Shown here: piece by piece, positions 14,323 to 16,067 of the stretch
Numbering within the stretch: the first letter of the stretch is position 1
Layout of the letters: every line of letters starts with the position of its first letter
Source of the DNA: Oscillospiraceae bacterium
GTDB taxonomy: Bacteria; Bacillota; Clostridia; Oscillospirales; UBA929
Direction of reading: 5' to 3'
NCBI GenBank assembly: GCA_031282535.1
Contig: JAITDM010000163.1
Location: 1 to 16,067 of the forward strand
Length of the DNA stretch: 16,067 nt
Notes under the pieces: generated by a model
The model's database searches: none
Told to the model about the DNA's origin: nothing
What the model saw: the letters and a program-made list of their open reading frames with translations, nothing else
Program-made: the position numbers and the translations under genes

Positions 14323-16050
14323 ATGACAGCGATTACGGCAACGGCAAACAACATCGTAGACCTGTTCTCGAGCGTCGACACCATATGGGTTCTGTTGGGC
14401 GCGGTCCTTGTCTTCTTCATGCAGGCCGGCTTCGCCATGGTGGAGACAGGTTTCACCCGCGCCAAAAACGCAGGCAACATCATCCTGAAAAATCTGATGG
14501 ACCTCTCGCTCGGCACCCCGTTCTACTGGCTGGTCGGGTTCGGGCTGATGTTCGGGACCGGCACCGTCATCGGGTGGCTGGACCCGGGCACTCAGAAGGA
14601 CTATGTGGCGGTCCTTGGTCTTTCGGTCCCGCAGCCCGCGTTTATGATCTTCCAGACCGTCTTTTGCGCCACCGCCGCCACCATCGTCTCGGGCGCCATG
14701 GCGGAGCGCACCAAATTTTCGTCCTACTGTCTCTACAGTGTGATCATCAGTCTCTTCATCTATCCGATCTCCGGACACTGGATCTGGGGCGGCGGCTGGC
14801 TGTCGGAACTGGGTTTCCACGACTTCGCCGGTTCCACGGCCGTGCACATGGTGGGCGGCGTGGCCGCGCTGGTTGGCGCCAAGATTTTGGGGCCGCGCAC
14901 CGGCAAATACGACAAGGACGGCAAACCACAGGCCATTTTGGGCCACAGCGTGGCGCTCGGCGCGCTCGGTGTGTTCATCCTCTGGTTCTGCTGGTTCGGT
15001 TTCAACGGCGGCTCCACATTGTCGGCCACCGGCGACGATGTGCTGACCTCCATGGGCTCGATCTGCCTCAACACCAACATGGCGGCCGCCTGCGGCGCCA
15101 TCGGGGCCATGATGTACACCTGGATCAAGTACAAAAAACCCGACATCTCGATGACGCTGAACGGCGCGCTGGCGGGCCTCGTCGGCATCACGGCGGGCTG
15201 CGATCTCGTAACACCTCTCGGTTCGATCTTCATCGGCCTCCTCGCCGGCATCGCGGTGGTGCTCGGCATTGAGTTCGTCGACAAGGTGCTGAAGATCGAC
15301 GACCCGGTGGGTGCGGTCGGCGTCCACGGCGTCTGCGGCGCACTCGGCACCATTCTGACCGGGCTGTTTGCCACAGAGGGCGGACTTTTCTACGGCGGCG
15401 GGGCACAGATGCTCGGCGTACAAGTACTGGGCGTCGTGGCGGTCTTTGCCTGGGTCGCCGTCACGATGACGATCGTCTTCCTCCTGATCAAGTCCACGGT
15501 CGGCCTGCGGGTCTCGAAGGAGGAGGAGATGCTTGGCCTCGATGTCACGGAGCACGGCCTCGCGAGCAGCTACGCCGACTTCATGTTGGTGGGCGGGACA
15601 CAGTCCTACATCACGGCCCCGTCCAAATCCGTGCCAATCGATCAGGCGGTGCCGGTGGTCGACACAGCCACCCGTGCGGCGCCCGGCGACGTCAAGATCA
15701 CGAAGCTCTCGCTCGTGATCCCGCAGAACAGATTCGAGATCCTGAAGGAGGCCATGCAGGGGATCGGCGTCACGGGCATGACGGTGACGCAGGTGCTCGG
15801 ATTCGGGATGCAGCGCGGCACCTCGGGCGAATATTACCGCGGCGTCCCCGTCGATGTGGCCCGTCTGCTGCCCAAGGTCAAGGTGGAGATTGTGGTCTGC
15901 AAGGTGCCCGTGGACCTGGTGGTCAGCACGGCCAAGAAGTCGCTGTACACCGGCAAGATGGGCGACGGCAAGATCTTTGTCTACGACGTCGAGAACGTCG
16001 TCAAAGTCCGCACCGGCGAAGAGGGTTTCGACGCGCTGCAGGACGACTGA
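14323..16050 (+). CDS. amt: Ammonium transporter fused to a PII signal protein (Amt-GlnB), copy 2
   Basis: This 575-residue protein has the same layout as copy 1: an Amt channel (about 15-400), a linker with EHGLASSYADF, and a PII domain (about 457-575). Channel residues are Phe114, Phe227 (GFNGGS), Asp167 and His175 in DFAGSTAVH, and His335 in AVGVHGVCG, so the twin-His conduction site is intact. The PII part has T-loop GFGMQRGTSGEYYRG, B-loop TGKMGDGKIF (543-552) and KVRTGEEG. Arg506 aligns with the GlnK pore-plugging Arg; Val510 takes the Tyr51 place. The T-loop differs from copy 1 (KGHPK becomes RGTSG), so nucleotide or 2-oxoglutarate response may differ. The ATG at 14323 follows GGGAGGT. 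No clear promoter is visible in the 158-bp gap, so expression probably depends on readthrough of the terminator at 14207. Confidence 0.95.
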   Translation: MTAITATANNIVDLFSSVDTIWVLLGAVLVFFMQAGFAMVETGFTRAKNAGNIILKNLMDLSLGTPFYWLVGFGLMFGTGTVIGWLDPGTQKDYVAVLGLSVPQPAFMIFQTVFCATAATIVSGAMAERTKFSSYCLYSVIISLFIYPISGHWIWGGGWLSELGFHDFAGSTAVHMVGGVAALVGAKILGPRTGKYDKDGKPQAILGHSVALGALGVFILWFCWFGFNGGSTLSATGDDVLTSMGSICLNTNMAAACGAIGAMMYTWIKYKKPDISMTLNGALAGLVGITAGCDLVTPLGSIFIGLLAGIAVVLGIEFVDKVLKIDDPVGAVGVHGVCGALGTILTGLFATEGGLFYGGGAQMLGVQVLGVVAVFAWVAVTMTIVFLLIKSTVGLRVSKEEEMLGLDVTEHGLASSYADFMLVGGTQSYITAPSKSVPIDQAVPVVDTATRAAPGDVKITKLSLVIPQNRFEILKEAMQGIGVTGMTVTQVLGFGMQRGTSGEYYRGVPVDVARLLPKVKVEIVVCKVPVDLVVSTAKKSLYTGKMGDGKIFVYDVENVVKVRTGEEGFDALQDD

Positions 16051-16067
16051 TCATGTCTGCTGATACA

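Overview
The window looks like a chromosomal segment of a G+C-rich, Gram-positive-type bacterium of the Firmicutes (Bacillota), most likely class Clostridia. The evidence is gene content and order. A YlqG/YlqH-like pair (FliK-like plus FlhB-C-like) comes first, then a long Firmicutes-type SRP RNA just before dnaX-ybaB-recR. A WalR/WalK two-component operon follows with its YycH and YycI partners, a combination typical of Firmicutes. The high G+C, seen especially at third codon positions, and the many GTG/TTG starts would fit a G+C-rich Oscillospiraceae-like lineage, but genus cannot be read from the sequence.

Layout. Positions 2-1445 (+): the 3' part of a FliK-like gene with a Gly/Pro-rich repeat region, then a 93-aa FlhB C-terminal-domain homologue. 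1473-4730 (+): a sigma-A-type promoter, SRP RNA (ffs), dnaX, ybaB and recR. ffs ends only 17 nt before the dnaX start codon, with no terminator between. 4744-5914 (+): a promoter and a membrane-bound diguanylate cyclase. 5926-6130: palindromic REP-like modules and a bidirectional terminator separating convergent operons. 11643-6125 (-): a promoter, then nudF-walR-walK-yycH-yycI, combining an ADP-ribose pyrophosphatase with the cell-wall stress system. 11644-12308: a long gap with no convincing gene but four strong inverted repeats. 12309-16050 (+): a near-consensus promoter, a terminator-like hairpin at the very start of the leader, and two tandem genes that each fuse an ammonium channel (Amt) to a complete PII (GlnB/GlnK) domain.

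How the parts work together. ffs, dnaX, ybaB and recR supply protein targeting, the replication clamp loader and recombinational repair. WalK senses envelope status and phosphorylates WalR, with YycH and YycI as membrane-anchored modulators. The Amt-PII fusions should import ammonium while carrying their own regulator as a tethered domain. Both T-loops keep the Arg equivalent to the pore-plugging E. coli GlnK Arg47 but have Val where uridylylatable Tyr51 would be.

The most interesting signals are the tandem Amt-PII fusions with possible attenuation signals before each gene, the hairpin cluster with a 10-bp perfect operator-like inverted repeat upstream of the amt promoter, the terminator-less ffs-dnaX junction, and short tandem duplications sitting on the stop codons of dnaX, yycH and walR.
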